64,000 nucleotides of DNA. It comes from Gammaproteobacteria bacterium. Lineage in GTDB: Bacteria > Pseudomonadota > Gammaproteobacteria > Nevskiales > Nevskiaceae. Every line of letters starts with the position of its first letter. Position 1 is the first letter of the stretch. The notes below the pieces were generated by a model. It did no database searches, had not been told where the DNA came from, and worked only from the letters and a program-made list of their open reading frames with translations. Shown piece by piece: positions 7,601-17,900 of the stretch. The stretch covers positions 1 through 64,000 of the forward strand of contig JAPLSB010000017.1 of the NCBI GenBank assembly GCA_026398875.1, read 5' to 3'. The translations under genes were made by a program, and so were the position numbers.

Positions 7601-9235
7601 TCAGCGAGCGGCGCGCACGGCGCCGCGGCGACGACGCAGCAGCGCGCCGATCAGCAGGCCGGCAATGCCGAACGTGCCGAACGAACCGCCTCCACCACCT
7701 GCGGCGCTACCCGTGGTCGTGCCACCGGACGTTGCGCCGCCGGTAGTCGTGCCGCCGGTCGTGGTACCGCCCGTGGTGCTACCGGTGGTCGTGCCGCCCG
7801 TGGTGGTACCACCAGTCGTTGTGCCGCCCGTTGTCGTACCACCGGTCGTGGTGCCGCCGGTCGTCGTACCGCCAGACGTCGTGCCACCAGTCGTGCCACC
7901 CGACGTGCCGCTGCCGGTCGTCGAGCCACCAGTGGTGCCGTCCTCGGCGAACACGCTGAAGCCTTCGACGGCCAGCACCGAAATCTCGGTCGCGCTGGAC
8001 TTGAACACCGAGGCAAAGCTGCCGTTGGCGAACAGCACCGTTGGCGGCGCGCGGCCGATCACGTACGGCGTGGTGAAGATGCCGGTGCCCTTGAAGCGGG
8101 TGTCCGGCGCGCCGGCCGGCGTCAGCTGGATGCCGGCCACCGAGGTCGTGCCGCTGACATAGGTCCGGTTCGAAAGCTGAAGAACCCCGTTGATGCCAAT
8201 CAGCTGCGTGACGCCGCTGGGCAGCACGCGGCCGAACAGCAGCTGCGTGAGGTTTGCCTGACCCTCCGACGGCGCGGTGTCCGCTGTGATGTCGACCTGG
8301 CCGAGGCCGTCGGTGCCGAAGGTCGTGTCGGCGGCGCCGGCGACATCGTTGCTGAAGACGGTGCCGACGAAGTTGGACGGCGTCACGCGGCCGCTGCCGA
8401 AGGTCAACACCCGGCTGGTGGTGCTCGATGTCGCCACGCCGAACGCGAGCGTGGAGTCGATGTTGGAGGACAGTGCCGGGGATTCGATGCGCAGGCCGGA
8501 GCCGTTGAACGTGGTGTCGAGTGCACCCTCTGGCGTGACCGCATAGGTCACCGCCTGAAGGTTGCCGAGCGCGTCATCCGGCGCCGTTCCGACAAGGAAG
8601 GCGCCGGCCAGCAGCAGTCGGCCCGTGGTCGGGTTGACGGTGGCAGCAAGGCTGTAGCGGTTGTCGACCAAGCGGCTGTCGGGGGGAGTGATGACCAGGT
8701 CGGCGCCACCATTGAACGCAGTGTCGAGGCCACCTTGGAAGTTGCGCGCGGACACGGTGATCGCGTCCGCCGTTTCGGCAGGTGGCAGCGTCACCAGATA
8801 GAAGCGATCGCGTGCCTGGTCCAGCGCGAGTGCGACGTTGTCATCGAACGAGGCGCTGGCGCCGAAATCGACCGGCCCGTAGCTGCTGTCGAGGGTGCCG
8901 GTGCTGCCAAGACGAACCAGGTACAGGCGGCTCTCGGCGACCAGCGGCGGCGGCGGCACGGCGCGATACAGCACGTAAAGCTGACCTTCGCTGTCGGTGA
9001 CGGCAGCAGCCACGATGCCGCCGGGCTCGTCATCGCGCAGCGTGAAGCCGCCGCCGACCGTGAACACGGCAGTGCCATCGGTGCCATAGGTCGGGATCGG
9101 TGACAGGAAATCCGCCTGGCTGGCGATGGATGCCAGCAATCCCACACCGGCCAGCGCAAGCGTCGCCACATAACGGCGAGCGCTGGAGGACACCGTGGCT
9201 TTTGTTGCAGTGCGGGCAGCTGTGAGCATGTTCAA
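7601..9235 (-). CDS. Secreted delta-60-repeat protein with Gly/Thr linker and GlyGly-CTERM-like sorting tail
   Basis: A 544-residue exported protein. Residues 1-41 form a long signal peptide (hydrophobic YVATLALAGVGLLASIASQA). The body contains several delta-60-type repeats recognisable by LDSSYG, LDTAFNGG, LDTTFNGSG, DTTFGTDG and PDTRFKGTG, a family often predicted to form a beta-propeller-like surface domain. Residues about 435-515 are a low-complexity tract of GGTTT units. The C terminus is a Gly run, a short hydrophobic helix (FGIAGLLIGALL) and an RRRR cluster, resembling the GlyGly-CTERM/rhombosortase class of sorting signals. The function is unknown. It interrupts the usual recO-pdxJ adjacency, which suggests later insertion. 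Confidence 0.75.
   Translation of the reverse strand: MNMLTAARTATKATVSSSARRYVATLALAGVGLLASIASQADFLSPIPTYGTDGTAVFTVGGGFTLRDDEPGGIVAAAVTDSEGQLYVLYRAVPPPPLVAESRLYLVRLGSTGTLDSSYGPVDFGASASFDDNVALALDQARDRFYLVTLPPAETADAITVSARNFQGGLDTAFNGGADLVITPPDSRLVDNRYSLAATVNPTTGRLLLAGAFLVGTAPDDALGNLQAVTYAVTPEGALDTTFNGSGLRIESPALSSNIDSTLAFGVATSSTTSRVLTFGSGRVTPSNFVGTVFSNDVAGAADTTFGTDGLGQVDITADTAPSEGQANLTQLLFGRVLPSGVTQLIGINGVLQLSNRTYVSGTTSVAGIQLTPAGAPDTRFKGTGIFTTPYVIGRAPPTVLFANGSFASVFKSSATEISVLAVEGFSVFAEDGTTGGSTTGSGTSGGTTGGTTSGGTTTGGTTTGGTTTGGTTTGGTTTGGTTTGSTTGGTTTGGTTTGGATSGGTTTGSAAGGGGGSFGTFGIAGLLIGALLRRRRGAVRAAR
7690..7938. repeat. 15-base tandem repeats encoding GGTTT units
   Basis: About 16 imperfect copies of a 15-base unit (consensus on the plus strand GTCGTGCCGCCGGTC with wobble changes) encode the Gly/Thr linker of the delta-60 protein. 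The 15-base period keeps the reading frame, so slippage would change linker length and not the frame. Confidence 0.8.
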
Positions 9236-9330
9236 CCTCGTTGTCTAGGAATTGTGAAGGTACTCGATCAGATCGCGACTCGAACAGGCCCTATGCAGCG
9301 CGAACTACCGACGGCAGCAATGGCGCGACA

Positions 9331-10044
9331 TCAGGTCCTTGCGCCGAGCGCCCGGAGTTCTCTCAGCAGACCCGGCGTCCGCAACGATGCCCGCGGCACG
9401 TGGGGCTCAAGCGCTGCCCGCATCAGCCGGCGCGCATCGTCGCGTTCGGTCTGGGTCGAAAGTTCTTCGCGCTGCAGCGCAAGCAGGCTGCTGCCAGCGA
9501 GTGCGCCGCGGTCGCCCGCTGCGCAGCGAACGAAGCCCTGGCCCGGCCGAAACTGGAAACAGGCCTGTGCATCGATCGACGCATCGAGCGGCAAGCCGTA
9601 ACCGAGCTGGTCCAGCAGGCGCTTCTCGAAGATCCGCAGCGCCGCTTCGGCTGCCGCCGTCGGATCGCTCGACAGGCAGCGCACCGCCACGATGTAGTCG
9701 GCCAGCAAGTCGGGATGGGGATCGTGCCGCTGCAGCAGTTTCAGCAGCAGCTCGTTCAGGTACCAGCCGTGAATCAGCCGCTCACCCGGCAGCAGCATCT
9801 CCGGTCCATCGGCCTCGACGGCGGTCAGCGTGCCGAGCTCGCCCTTTTCCAGCCACGACAGCAGCAACGGCCGGAACAGCCCGACTATCCCCCGCTGGCG
9901 CGCGCGCGGCCCGCGCAGGCCGCGTGCAACCAGCCCGACGCGGCCGTGACGCAAGGTCAGCACTTCCAGCAGTTCGCTGGTCTCGCGGTACGGCTTCTGC
10001 GACAGCAACCAGCCCGGCTCCAGTTCGATGCGCGCGCTCGACAT
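9331..10044 (-). CDS. recO: DNA repair protein RecO
   Basis: A 237-residue RecO. The N-terminal OB fold is recognisable from LLSQKPYRETSELLEVLTLRHGRVGLVARG (residues 14-43), followed by an all-helical C-terminal domain with RIFEKRLLDQLGYG. RecO works with RecR to load RecA on gapped DNA. It lies 32 bases after era in the leftward lepA-lepB-DUF4845-rnc-era-recO run. Confidence 0.92.
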   Translation of the reverse strand: MSSARIELEPGWLLSQKPYRETSELLEVLTLRHGRVGLVARGLRGPRARQRGIVGLFRPLLLSWLEKGELGTLTAVEADGPEMLLPGERLIHGWYLNELLLKLLQRHDPHPDLLADYIVAVRCLSSDPTAAAEAALRIFEKRLLDQLGYGLPLDASIDAQACFQFRPGQGFVRCAAGDRGALAGSSLLALQREELSTQTERDDARRLMRAALEPHVPRASLRTPGLLRELRALGART

Positions 10045-10076
10045 GAACGAAAGCGTTCGGGCCGGATCGGGAGGCG

Positions 10077-10961
10077 TCAGCCGCCTTCGTAGCCGAAACG
10101 GCTCAGCGCCTTGGGATCATCCGTCCAGCCTTCCTTGACCCGGACCCAGAGCTTCAGGAACACCTTGCGACCGGTCAGCGTTTCCAGTTCGCGCCGCGCC
10201 GCAGTGCCGATGCGCTTGAGCATCTCGCCGTTCTCACCGATGACGATCTTCTTCTGGCCATCGCGCTCTACCCAGATCACGGCACTGGCCTTGAGCAGCG
10301 CGCCTTCCTGCTCCAGCGCCTCGGTTTCGACGGTCAGCGCATACGGCAGTTCCTGGGCCAGCGAGCGCATCAGCTTTTCGCGCACCAGCTCGGAAATCGT
10401 GAAGCCGAGATCGTGGCCGACCACCTGCCCTTCCGGATACAGCGGCGGGCCGTCCGGCATGCGGTCCATCAACTGCTTGGCCAGCACGTTGACGTTGGCG
10501 CCCTTCAGCGCCGACAGCGGCATCACGAAGGCCCATTCGCGCAGCGGGCTGAGCTTTTCCATCAGCGGCAGCAGCGCGTTTTTGTCGCTGAACTGGTCAA
10601 CCTTGTTGATCACCAGCGCCACCGGCGCCTTGACCGATTTGAGACGTTCCAGCACCGCGTCGTCCTCGTCGGTCCAGCGGCCGGCCTCGATGACGAACAG
10701 CGCCAGATCGATGTCATGCAGGCTGTTGCTGGCGGCGTCGTTCATCGCCTTGTTCAGCGCCTTCTTCGCTGCGCGGTGCATGCCCGGCGTGTCGACGAAC
10801 ACCACCTGGGCATTGTCGCCATGCAGCACGCCCTGGATGCGGTGCCGGGTGGTCTGCGGCTTCGGCGCCGTGATCGATACCTTACGGCCGACCAGGGCGT
10901 TGAGAAGGCTGGATTTGCCGACATTCGGCCGGCCGACGATGGCCACGATTCCGCTACGCAT
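10077..10961 (-). CDS. era: GTPase Era
   Basis: A 294-residue GTPase. G motifs are clear: GRPNVGKSSLLN (G1), DTPGMHR (G3) and NKVD (G4). The C terminal about 90 residues form the KH domain containing VIGENGEMLKRIG and the LKLWVRVKEGW strand. Era binds the 3' end of 16S rRNA during small-subunit assembly. It overlaps the rnc stop by 8 bases (10954-10961), which suggests translational coupling. Confidence 0.96.
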   Translation of the reverse strand: MRSGIVAIVGRPNVGKSSLLNALVGRKVSITAPKPQTTRHRIQGVLHGDNAQVVFVDTPGMHRAAKKALNKAMNDAASNSLHDIDLALFVIEAGRWTDEDDAVLERLKSVKAPVALVINKVDQFSDKNALLPLMEKLSPLREWAFVMPLSALKGANVNVLAKQLMDRMPDGPPLYPEGQVVGHDLGFTISELVREKLMRSLAQELPYALTVETEALEQEGALLKASAVIWVERDGQKKIVIGENGEMLKRIGTAARRELETLTGRKVFLKLWVRVKEGWTDDPKALSRFGYEGG

Positions 10962-11667
10962 GTTTCTTCTTTCCTCTGGAGGTGATCGCGTCCAGCATCA
11001 TGCTGGCCGCCCGTTGCTCGGCAATGCGCCGAGAGTGTGCTTCCGCTTCGGTTGTCGCCGGCTCGTCGACGAGCTGACAGCGCACCCGAAAATTCCGGCG
11101 GTGCGCCGGCCCGTCTTCGCTGAGCACGCTGTATTCGGGCAGCGGCCGCGATTGCGCCTGCAGCACTTCCTGCAGCCGCGTCTTGAAATCCTTCAGCGAA
11201 CCGACTTCCGGCAGGCTGGCCAGTTCCGGTGCCAGCAGCTTCAGGCACAGCAGCTGCGCCGGCTCGATGCCGCCGTCGAGGTAGACCCCGCCGACCAGTG
11301 CTTCCAGACCATCGGCCAGCGACGAAGCGCGCTTGTGACCGCCGGTGCGCAGCTCGCCGGGGCCGAAACGCATCGCCTCCGACAGCGGGATGCGGCGTGC
11401 CGCGACCGCGAGCGTTTCCTCGCGGACCACGCTGGCGCGCAGGCGCGACAGATCGCCTTCCGGCGCCTTCGGCCGCATGCGAAAGATTTCGGCTGCCACG
11501 GTGAAGTTCAGCAGCGCATCACCGAGAAATTCGAGACGCTCGTTGTTGTCGTGATCGGCCGAGCGGTGGGTCAGCGCGCGCAGCAGGATCGCAGCGTCAC
11601 GGAACCGGTAGCCGATCGCGTGTTGCAGCCGCTCGCGTGCGACCCGTTCGATCTCCTGCGCGCTCAA
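10954..11667 (-). CDS. rnc: Ribonuclease III
   Basis: A 237-residue enzyme with the RNase III signature NERLEFLGDALLNF near residues 40-53 (metal-binding Glu and Asp) and a C-terminal double-stranded-RNA-binding domain (residues about 155-228). It cleaves double-stranded RNA, including the rRNA precursor. The start is TTG, overlapping the TGA stop of the preceding DUF4845 gene as TTGA. An upstream ATG is not available in frame near the expected N terminus. Confidence 0.94.
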   Translation of the reverse strand: MSAQEIERVARERLQHAIGYRFRDAAILLRALTHRSADHDNNERLEFLGDALLNFTVAAEIFRMRPKAPEGDLSRLRASVVREETLAVAARRIPLSEAMRFGPGELRTGGHKRASSLADGLEALVGGVYLDGGIEPAQLLCLKLLAPELASLPEVGSLKDFKTRLQEVLQAQSRPLPEYSVLSEDGPAHRRNFRVRCQLVDEPATTEAEAHSRRIAEQRAASMMLDAITSRGKKKHA

Positions 11668-12053
11668 CCGCCGGTTACCGCGCGCAGGGGAATGTCATCG
11701 GCGAAATGCGCGACGACGATGATGTTGGCGAACAGCGGCACTTCGGCGTCGTAGTCGTAGCTCAGGAACAGTCCGGCCTGCGTCCGCACCACCTTGATGT
11801 CGCGCGGCTCGACCTGATCGATGTAGTCGACGTCCCAGCGCTTCTGCAGCGCTGATCGCAGCGCGGCGACATCGACCTCGCTGCCGACGACCGCCGCTTG
11901 CGCAGCGACATCGCGTACCGCCTTGTTGACGGTGAACTCGTTGAGGAACAGCGGTCCGATCTTGATGCCGCACAGCGCGATGAAGGCAAGGCTGCCGAAC
12001 AGGTACAGCCCGCTCCAGAGGCCGAGGCCCAGCTGCGACGTGCGTGCGTTCAT
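11664..12053 (-). CDS. DUF4845 membrane protein
   Basis: A 129-residue protein with one N-terminal membrane segment (GLYLFGSLAFIALCGIKIGP) and a small soluble domain (YIDQVEPRDIKVVRTQ, LFLSYDYDAEVPLFANI). This family is the usual gene between lepB and rnc in gammaproteobacteria. Its function is not known; position suggests a role linked to protein export or envelope. It is coupled to rnc by a 4-base overlap. Confidence 0.85.
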   Translation of the reverse strand: MNARTSQLGLGLWSGLYLFGSLAFIALCGIKIGPLFLNEFTVNKAVRDVAAQAAVVGSEVDVAALRSALQKRWDVDYIDQVEPRDIKVVRTQAGLFLSYDYDAEVPLFANIIVVAHFADDIPLRAVTGG

Positions 12054-12093
12054 GAGGTGCTCCGTGGACCGCGATGTTCGTGTGATCGAACCC

Positions 12094-12930
12094 TCAGCGA
12101 ATCACCGTGCCGATCCGCGACAGCACCGGCCGCGCCCGGTCGTGGTCCCAGCTCATCCAGACCAGTTCGGCGCGCCCCTTCAGGTTCGCTTCCGGGACGG
12201 TTCCCCAGCAGCGGCTGTCGTTCGAGCCGTCGCGGTTGTCGCCCATCATGAAGTATTGACCTGCCGGCACGGTGAATTCGAAGTTGTCGCCGTTGGGCTG
12301 CACGAACGGGCAGCTGAACGGATCGGAAACCCGGTCCGGCTTGATCAGGATGTCGTGCTTCACGCCGCCGAAGTCCTCGTGCATGCGTACGTCGCCGTAG
12401 CCGACGTCGCTCTGCACCGCCGCCATCGTCGTCGCGGCTTCGACGCCGTTCACCGTCAGCCGCTTGTTCGCGTACTGGATACGGTCACCCGGGGTGCCGA
12501 TGACGCGCTTGATGAAATCGTTGCCACGATTCGGATCGCCGGCGTCCGTGCTGGGGTAGATGAACACCACGACATCGCCGCGCTTCGGCTCGCCGAGATC
12601 GACCAGCTTGAAGCCGCCGACCGGCGCGCGCAGTCCGTACGAAAACTTGTTGACCAGAATGAAATCGCCGATGTGCAGGGTCGGAATCATCGAACCGGAC
12701 GGAATCCGGAACGGCTCGTACAGGAACGAGCGGATCACGAATACCGCAGCGACCACCGGAAACAGACCACCGAAGAACTCGGAGAACGCGCCCTGCTTCT
12801 CGGGAACACCCGTCGCGGCCATCCGTCGAGCGCGCTTGGGCGCCGCACTGTAGCGATCGATCGCCCAGACGATGCCGGTGAACACCGTCGCGACGGTAAG
12901 GATCAGGTTGAACAGGACGGTGAAGCTCAT
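12094..12930 (-). CDS. lepB: Signal peptidase I
   Basis: A 278-residue type I signal peptidase. There are two N-terminal membrane spans (about residues 3-24 and 52-70). The catalytic Ser is in RIPSGSM (Ser80) and the general-base Lys in DFIKRVIGTPGD (Lys141). The C-terminal signature YFMMGDNRDGSNDSR is present. It removes Sec signal peptides at the periplasmic face and would process the exported proteins encoded elsewhere in this window. It lies 68 bases after lepA. Confidence 0.95.
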   Translation of the reverse strand: MSFTVLFNLILTVATVFTGIVWAIDRYSAAPKRARRMAATGVPEKQGAFSEFFGGLFPVVAAVFVIRSFLYEPFRIPSGSMIPTLHIGDFILVNKFSYGLRAPVGGFKLVDLGEPKRGDVVVFIYPSTDAGDPNRGNDFIKRVIGTPGDRIQYANKRLTVNGVEAATTMAAVQSDVGYGDVRMHEDFGGVKHDILIKPDRVSDPFSCPFVQPNGDNFEFTVPAGQYFMMGDNRDGSNDSRCWGTVPEANLKGRAELVWMSWDHDRARPVLSRIGTVIR

Positions 12931-12998
12931 GAATGGAAACCGGACGGTGGACAGGTAAAGCGTTGGACTGGCCGCAAGCGCCCAGGGTTTGTAGGGGA

Positions 12999-14822
12999 TC
13001 AGCTGCGGCGATCGACACCGAGCACGGCGAGGAAAGCTTCCTGCGGAATTTCCACCGAGCCAACCTGCTTCATGCGCTTCTTGCCTTCCTTCTGCTTCTC
13101 AAGAAGCTTCTTCTTGCGGCTGATGTCGCCGCCGTAGCACTTGGCGAGCACGTTCTTGCGGATCGCCTTGACCGTCGAACGGGCAATGATCTTGGCGCCG
13201 ATCGCCGCCTGAATGGCGACATCGAACATCTGCCGGTGGATGACATCCTTCATGCGCTCGCACAGGTCGCGGCCACGCGATTCGGCGTCGTTGCGATGGA
13301 CGATGGTGGCCAACGCATCGACCTTGTCGCCATTGACCAGTACATCGAGCTTGACCAGCGGTGCGGTCTGGAAGCGCAGGAATTCGTACTCGAAGCTGGC
13401 GAAGCCGCGGCTGACCGACTTCAGGCGATCGAAGAAATCGAGCACCACTTCAGCCAGCGGCATCTCCACTTCGAGCTGCACCTGGTTGCCGTGATAGCGC
13501 AGGTTCTTCTGCACGCCACGCTTTTCCATGCACAGCTGCATCACCGAACCGACATAGGTCTGCGGCATCAGCAGGCGGCACAGGATGATCGGCTCGCGCA
13601 CGTCCTTGTAGGCGCCGGCATCCGGCAGATCGGACGGGTTGTCGATCTTCTTGGTTTCGCCGCTCGCGGTCTCGATCTCGTAGACCACACTCGGCGCCGT
13701 GGTGATCAGGTTCAGGTTGTACTCGCGCTCCAGGCGCTCCTGCACGATTTCCATGTGCAGCATGCCGAGGAAGCCGATGCGGAAACCGAAACCCAGCGCC
13801 GACGAGTTCTCCGGCTCGAACTGCAGCGCCGAATCGTTCAGGCGCAGCTTCTGCAGCGATTCGCGGAAGTCCTCGAAGTCATCGGCATCGACCGGAAACA
13901 TGCCGGCGAACACGCGCGGCTGCACCTGACGGAAACCGGGCAGCTGATCGACCGAGGCGCGGCTGGCTTCGGTCAGCGTGTCGCCGACCGGCGCGCCGAA
14001 GATGTCCTTGATGCCGGCGACGATGAAGCCGACTTCGCCGGTTTCCAGCGAATCGCGCAGCACCCGCTTCGGCGAATGGACGCCGAGCATCGTCACTTCG
14101 TAGTCCTTGCCGGTCGAGATCACGCGGATCTTCTGGCCTTTCTGGATGCGGCCGTTGACCACGCGGACCAGCGACACGACGCCCAGATACGGGTCGAACC
14201 AGGAATCGACGATCAGCGCCTGCAGCGGCGCATCGACCGTGCCCGTCGGCGCTGGCAGGCGTTCGACCAGCGCTTCGAGCACATCGATCACGCCGAGCCC
14301 GGTCTTGGCCGAAATGCGCAGGGCATCAGTGGCCTCAATGCCGATGATGTCCTCGATTTCCTGGCTGACGCGCTCCGGCTCGGCGTTCTGCAGATCGATC
14401 TTGTTGAGGATCGGCATCACCTCGAGCTTCTGCTCAAGTGCGGTGTAGCAGTTGGCGACGCTCTGCGCCTCGACACCCTGCGAGGCATCGACAACCAGCA
14501 AGGCACCTTCACAGGCGGCAAGGCTGCGGCTGACTTCGTACGAAAAGTCGACGTGGCCCGGGGTATCGATGAAGTTCAGCTGGTACAGCAGCCCGTCCTT
14601 GGCGCGGTAGTTCAGCGACACCGCCTGCGCCTTGATGGTGATGCCGCGCTCGCGCTCGATCGGGTTGTTGTCGAGCACCTGCGCCTGCATCTCGCGCTCT
14701 TCGAGCCCGCCACAGATCTGGATGATCCGGTCGGCGAGCGTCGATTTGCCGTGGTCGATGTGGGCAATGATCGAAAAGTTGCGGATCTGGGCTTGCGGTA
14801 CGCGGGGGGCGGGCTGCGACAT
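12999..14822 (-). CDS. lepA: Elongation factor 4 (LepA)
   Basis: A translational GTPase of 607 residues from the chosen start at 14822 ([29 protein letters not shown]). An in-frame ATG 90 bases upstream would add a non-conserved tail and was not used. G1 is [10 protein letters not shown]3 is DTPGHVDF and G4 is NKID. The LepA-specific C-terminal domain includes [24 protein letters not shown]. LepA affects ribosome translocation and initiation. It heads the leftward lepA-lepB-DUF4845-rnc-era-recO cluster; upstream lies the accessory block instead of the glutaredoxin-like gene usual in related genomes. Confidence 0.96.
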   Translation of the reverse strand: MSQPAPRVPQAQIRNFSIIAHIDHGKSTLADRIIQICGGLEEREMQAQVLDNNPIERERGITIKAQAVSLNYRAKDGLLYQLNFIDTPGHVDFSYEVSRSLAACEGALLVVDASQGVEAQSVANCYTALEQKLEVMPILNKIDLQNAEPERVSQEIEDIIGIEATDALRISAKTGLGVIDVLEALVERLPAPTGTVDAPLQALIVDSWFDPYLGVVSLVRVVNGRIQKGQKIRVISTGKDYEVTMLGVHSPKRVLRDSLETGEVGFIVAGIKDIFGAPVGDTLTEASRASVDQLPGFRQVQPRVFAGMFPVDADDFEDFRESLQKLRLNDSALQFEPENSSALGFGFRIGFLGMLHMEIVQERLEREYNLNLITTAPSVVYEIETASGETKKIDNPSDLPDAGAYKDVREPIILCRLLMPQTYVGSVMQLCMEKRGVQKNLRYHGNQVQLEVEMPLAEVVLDFFDRLKSVSRGFASFEYEFLRFQTAPLVKLDVLVNGDKVDALATIVHRNDAESRGRDLCERMKDVIHRQMFDVAIQAAIGAKIIARSTVKAIRKNVLAKCYGGDISRKKKLLEKQKEGKKRMKQVGSVEIPQEAFLAVLGVDRRS

Positions 14823-14909
14823 GGTCGGGGCGGTCAAAATTTGCGCGAGTATAGCGGTGCCGGGGCCGCAGCCGCGTAGTTCGCCGCTGTGCTGCATGCG
14901 CGCTGGCAG

Positions 14910-14941
14910 CAAGGCGCCTTGCCAAACGGCAAGGCGCCTTG
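14910..14941 (-). terminator. Long perfect hairpin downstream of the first repeat-esterase gene
   Basis: Two 14-base arms (CAAGGCGCCTTGCC and its complement) flank an AAAC loop, 16 bases past the stop at 14957 and upstream of lepA. No U tract follows. It probably ends the long leftward transcript or protects its 3' end. Confidence 0.5.
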
Positions 14942-14956
14942 TCGACCGTGATCACA

Positions 14957-17900
14957 TCACTCGCGCAATGCAGGCAACAAGCCGAAGCGCTGCAGGAACA
15001 CAGCCGACTCGTCGCGAATCTGATTGTTTCTGAGCGCCAGATCATGGCTCAGCCCGGTCTGGCTGCGGAACTCACAGACCTTGCCCATCACGATCAGCGC
15101 CGAGCAGAAGTCCACGGCGGGTACAGCCCCGACGACGTTGTCCTGATCACCGTGGAAGATGATCGTCGGCGGAAATGCCGCGTCGAGATTGCGCCGTGGC
15201 GACAGCGCGTTCGCCTGCGGCCCAAACCGGAACGACGACAAGTACTGGATGCTCTGCGGATCCGTCGTGGTGTCGACGACACCAGCATTCGAAATCAGCG
15301 CCGCCGGACGCACGCCCGGGTCATCCTCGGCGCGCGCCGTGATCGGCGTTTCGGACAACGAAGCAAATGCCGCGGCTCCGCCACCCGCCGAAATGCCGGA
15401 TACGGCAATCCGTGAAACATCGATTCCCAGCTCTTCGGCATGACTGGCAACCCAGCGCAGCGCGGCGCGAGCATCGTCGATCGTCTGTGTGGCGTAGCCA
15501 CCGAAGCGTTCGTTGACACGGTAATCGGGCGCGATGCCCACCATCCCGTGCGTCTTCGACCAGTAGCGCGCGTCGAAAACCGACTTCTCTGTCGTCCCGC
15601 TAACAAAGCCGCCGCCGAACCAGTGGACGAGGGCTGATCGCCGATCGGTCGGTTTCCAACCGGCCGGCCGACAGACGAACAGCCGCATCGGCACCGGTGA
15701 CAGTTCGCGGTAGACGTGGCTCGTGCAGTCGGTGTGACTCGCGGGCGTGCTGGCCACCGGGTCCTTGGTGGTGGTCACTGTCATCGTCGAGCTGCGGTTT
15801 CCGATCGTCAGCGTGGCGCTGGTGGTCGTGGCGAACGATGCAGACGCCAGCAAGCGCACGACAACCTTGTCGCCACGCACGACCTGCCCTGACTCGGTGG
15901 AAAACGGTCCGTCATTGATGCTGTAGCTGCCACCGCTGATCGAGATCGCCGAAGGCGTCGACAGATCGAGCACGGTAATCGGCTCCGACAGCTGCGTGCT
16001 GCCTGGCACCACGGCGCCGCCGCGGAACATCGACGCATTGCTCAGCGTGAATGCCTGCAGGCGATCCGGTTGCTGCTCGGTGCGAATCGTCCACTCGCTA
16101 CGCTCGCCACCGACCGTCACGACCAGCTTGACCGCGCTGTTGAATGAAGCACTGCTCTGGCCACGCAACACGACCGTATCGCCGCCGCGCACGGTCGTAG
16201 CAGCCGCACTGAAAGCCCCGCCGTTGATGCTGAAGCTGCCCCCGGCAATCGAGATACGAGTGTCTGCATTGATGCCGCGAACGACCATGGGCGCGCTGTC
16301 GACGACGGTGCTGCGCCTCACCGTGACGTCCGGAAATCTCAGGAAATCGGGCACGGTGTCGATCGGCGCGTCGGTGACCACGCGGAACGCAGCCGAAACG
16401 CCACCGACCGACAAGGTGGCGAGCCGGACATCGCCGCGGTTCGGACCGGCTGGCACCAGCACGCGCACGATGTCGCCCTGACTGACTGGGCCGTCGAGAT
16501 CGAGAAATGGACCACCATTGACGCTGTAGCGGCCGCCGCTGACGCTAGCCGTGATCGGGACCTCGATTCCCGACACGGCCACCGGCTCGCTTACCGTCGC
16601 AAGGCCGGGGAACGCCTGGGTCTGCTCTCTGAACGACAGTGGCTCGGGCGTGATGTCGGCGCGCCGCGTGCTGACGGAAAACGAGGCCTCGACCGAACCG
16701 ACGGTCAGGCTTGCTGAGACTGTTGTGGCGAAGCTAGGCGATGCCGCCACCCGGATCTCGACCGAGTCGCCGGCAGTCACTGTTCCGTCGTCGACAGTGA
16801 ATGCACCCCCATTGATGCGATAGCTGCCGCCCGCGACGCTGATCGGCAGCGCGGTCTCGAAACCGCCGACCGCTACTGCAGCGCTGATCACCGAGGCCAA
16901 AGGATCAGCGTCGGTCACCGGTGCGAAGGCAATCGGGTCCGGTACGAGATCCGGACTGCGCGTGGTCACTTCGTATACCGACGACACGGTGCCGATCGTC
17001 AATATCGCCCGAGTCGTGGTTTCGAAGTCGCTGGACGCCAGCACCTCGACGCTGACCATGTCGCCCGGCAGCACTTCGCCCGGCAAATCGGATGCGGCAC
17101 CACCGTTGATCCGATAGCGACCACCGGATACCGAGATCGGCGTCGCCTTGTCGATGCCGGTGACCGCGACCATCGCGCTGCTGCTGACGCTGCCTGGCTC
17201 GGCATTTGAAACAGGCTCGAAGACCAGGGCCGCAGGCTCGGCCTCGGCCATCGTCGGCAACCCCACCGTGGTGACCGCGAATTCCGCCGCCACGTCGTCA
17301 ACCGTCAGGATCGCGCTGCGGCGACCACCCTGCTCGGCAGCCGAGTAGAGCGCCAGCACGACAACATCGCCATTGGTGACCTCGCCGGCCTCGTCCGTGA
17401 AGTCGCCACCGTTGACCTGGTAGCGCCCGCCGACAATGGCGATTGGCACGACGATATTGATGCCCGAGATCGTTACCGAGCTGCTGAGAACCAGCGTTGC
17501 CGGCTCGGCGTCGAGCACGGCATCGAAAATCAGCGGATCGGGCGTCCCGTCATCGGTGACTTCGCGTGTCGTCACGGCAAACACGCCGGCCACGCCACCG
17601 ACTGACAGCGTTGCCGATCGGCTCTCGCCAAACGTGAACGATGACAGCACCTGGACGGTGACCCGCGCATTCGGCGATACGCGACCCGGCAGATCGGTGA
17701 ATGGCCCCCCATTGATGCTGTAGAAACCGCCGACGATATCGATCGCTGTCTCAGCATCGAAGCCGGACAAGCGCACCGCGTTGCTGTGCACGGCCTTGCC
17801 CAGCGGCGCTTTTTCGACAGACTTGAACGCAAACGCATCGGGCGTCGTGTCGGCCGCAGCGGTCGTGACGACGAAATCTGCGGACACGCCGCCAACCGTC

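Noticed and set aside
7690-7938. Possible CRISPR-like tandem array
   Set aside because: The units are 15 bases with no spacers and encode GGTTT in frame, so they are coding repeats.
12933-14879. 648-codon open frame opposite lepA
   Set aside because: lepA has all GTPase motifs; the antisense frame is compositionally biased and has no recognisable domain.
14910-14941. Terminator for lepA
   Set aside because: The hairpin lies upstream of the leftward lepA start; only the repeat-esterase gene ends there.
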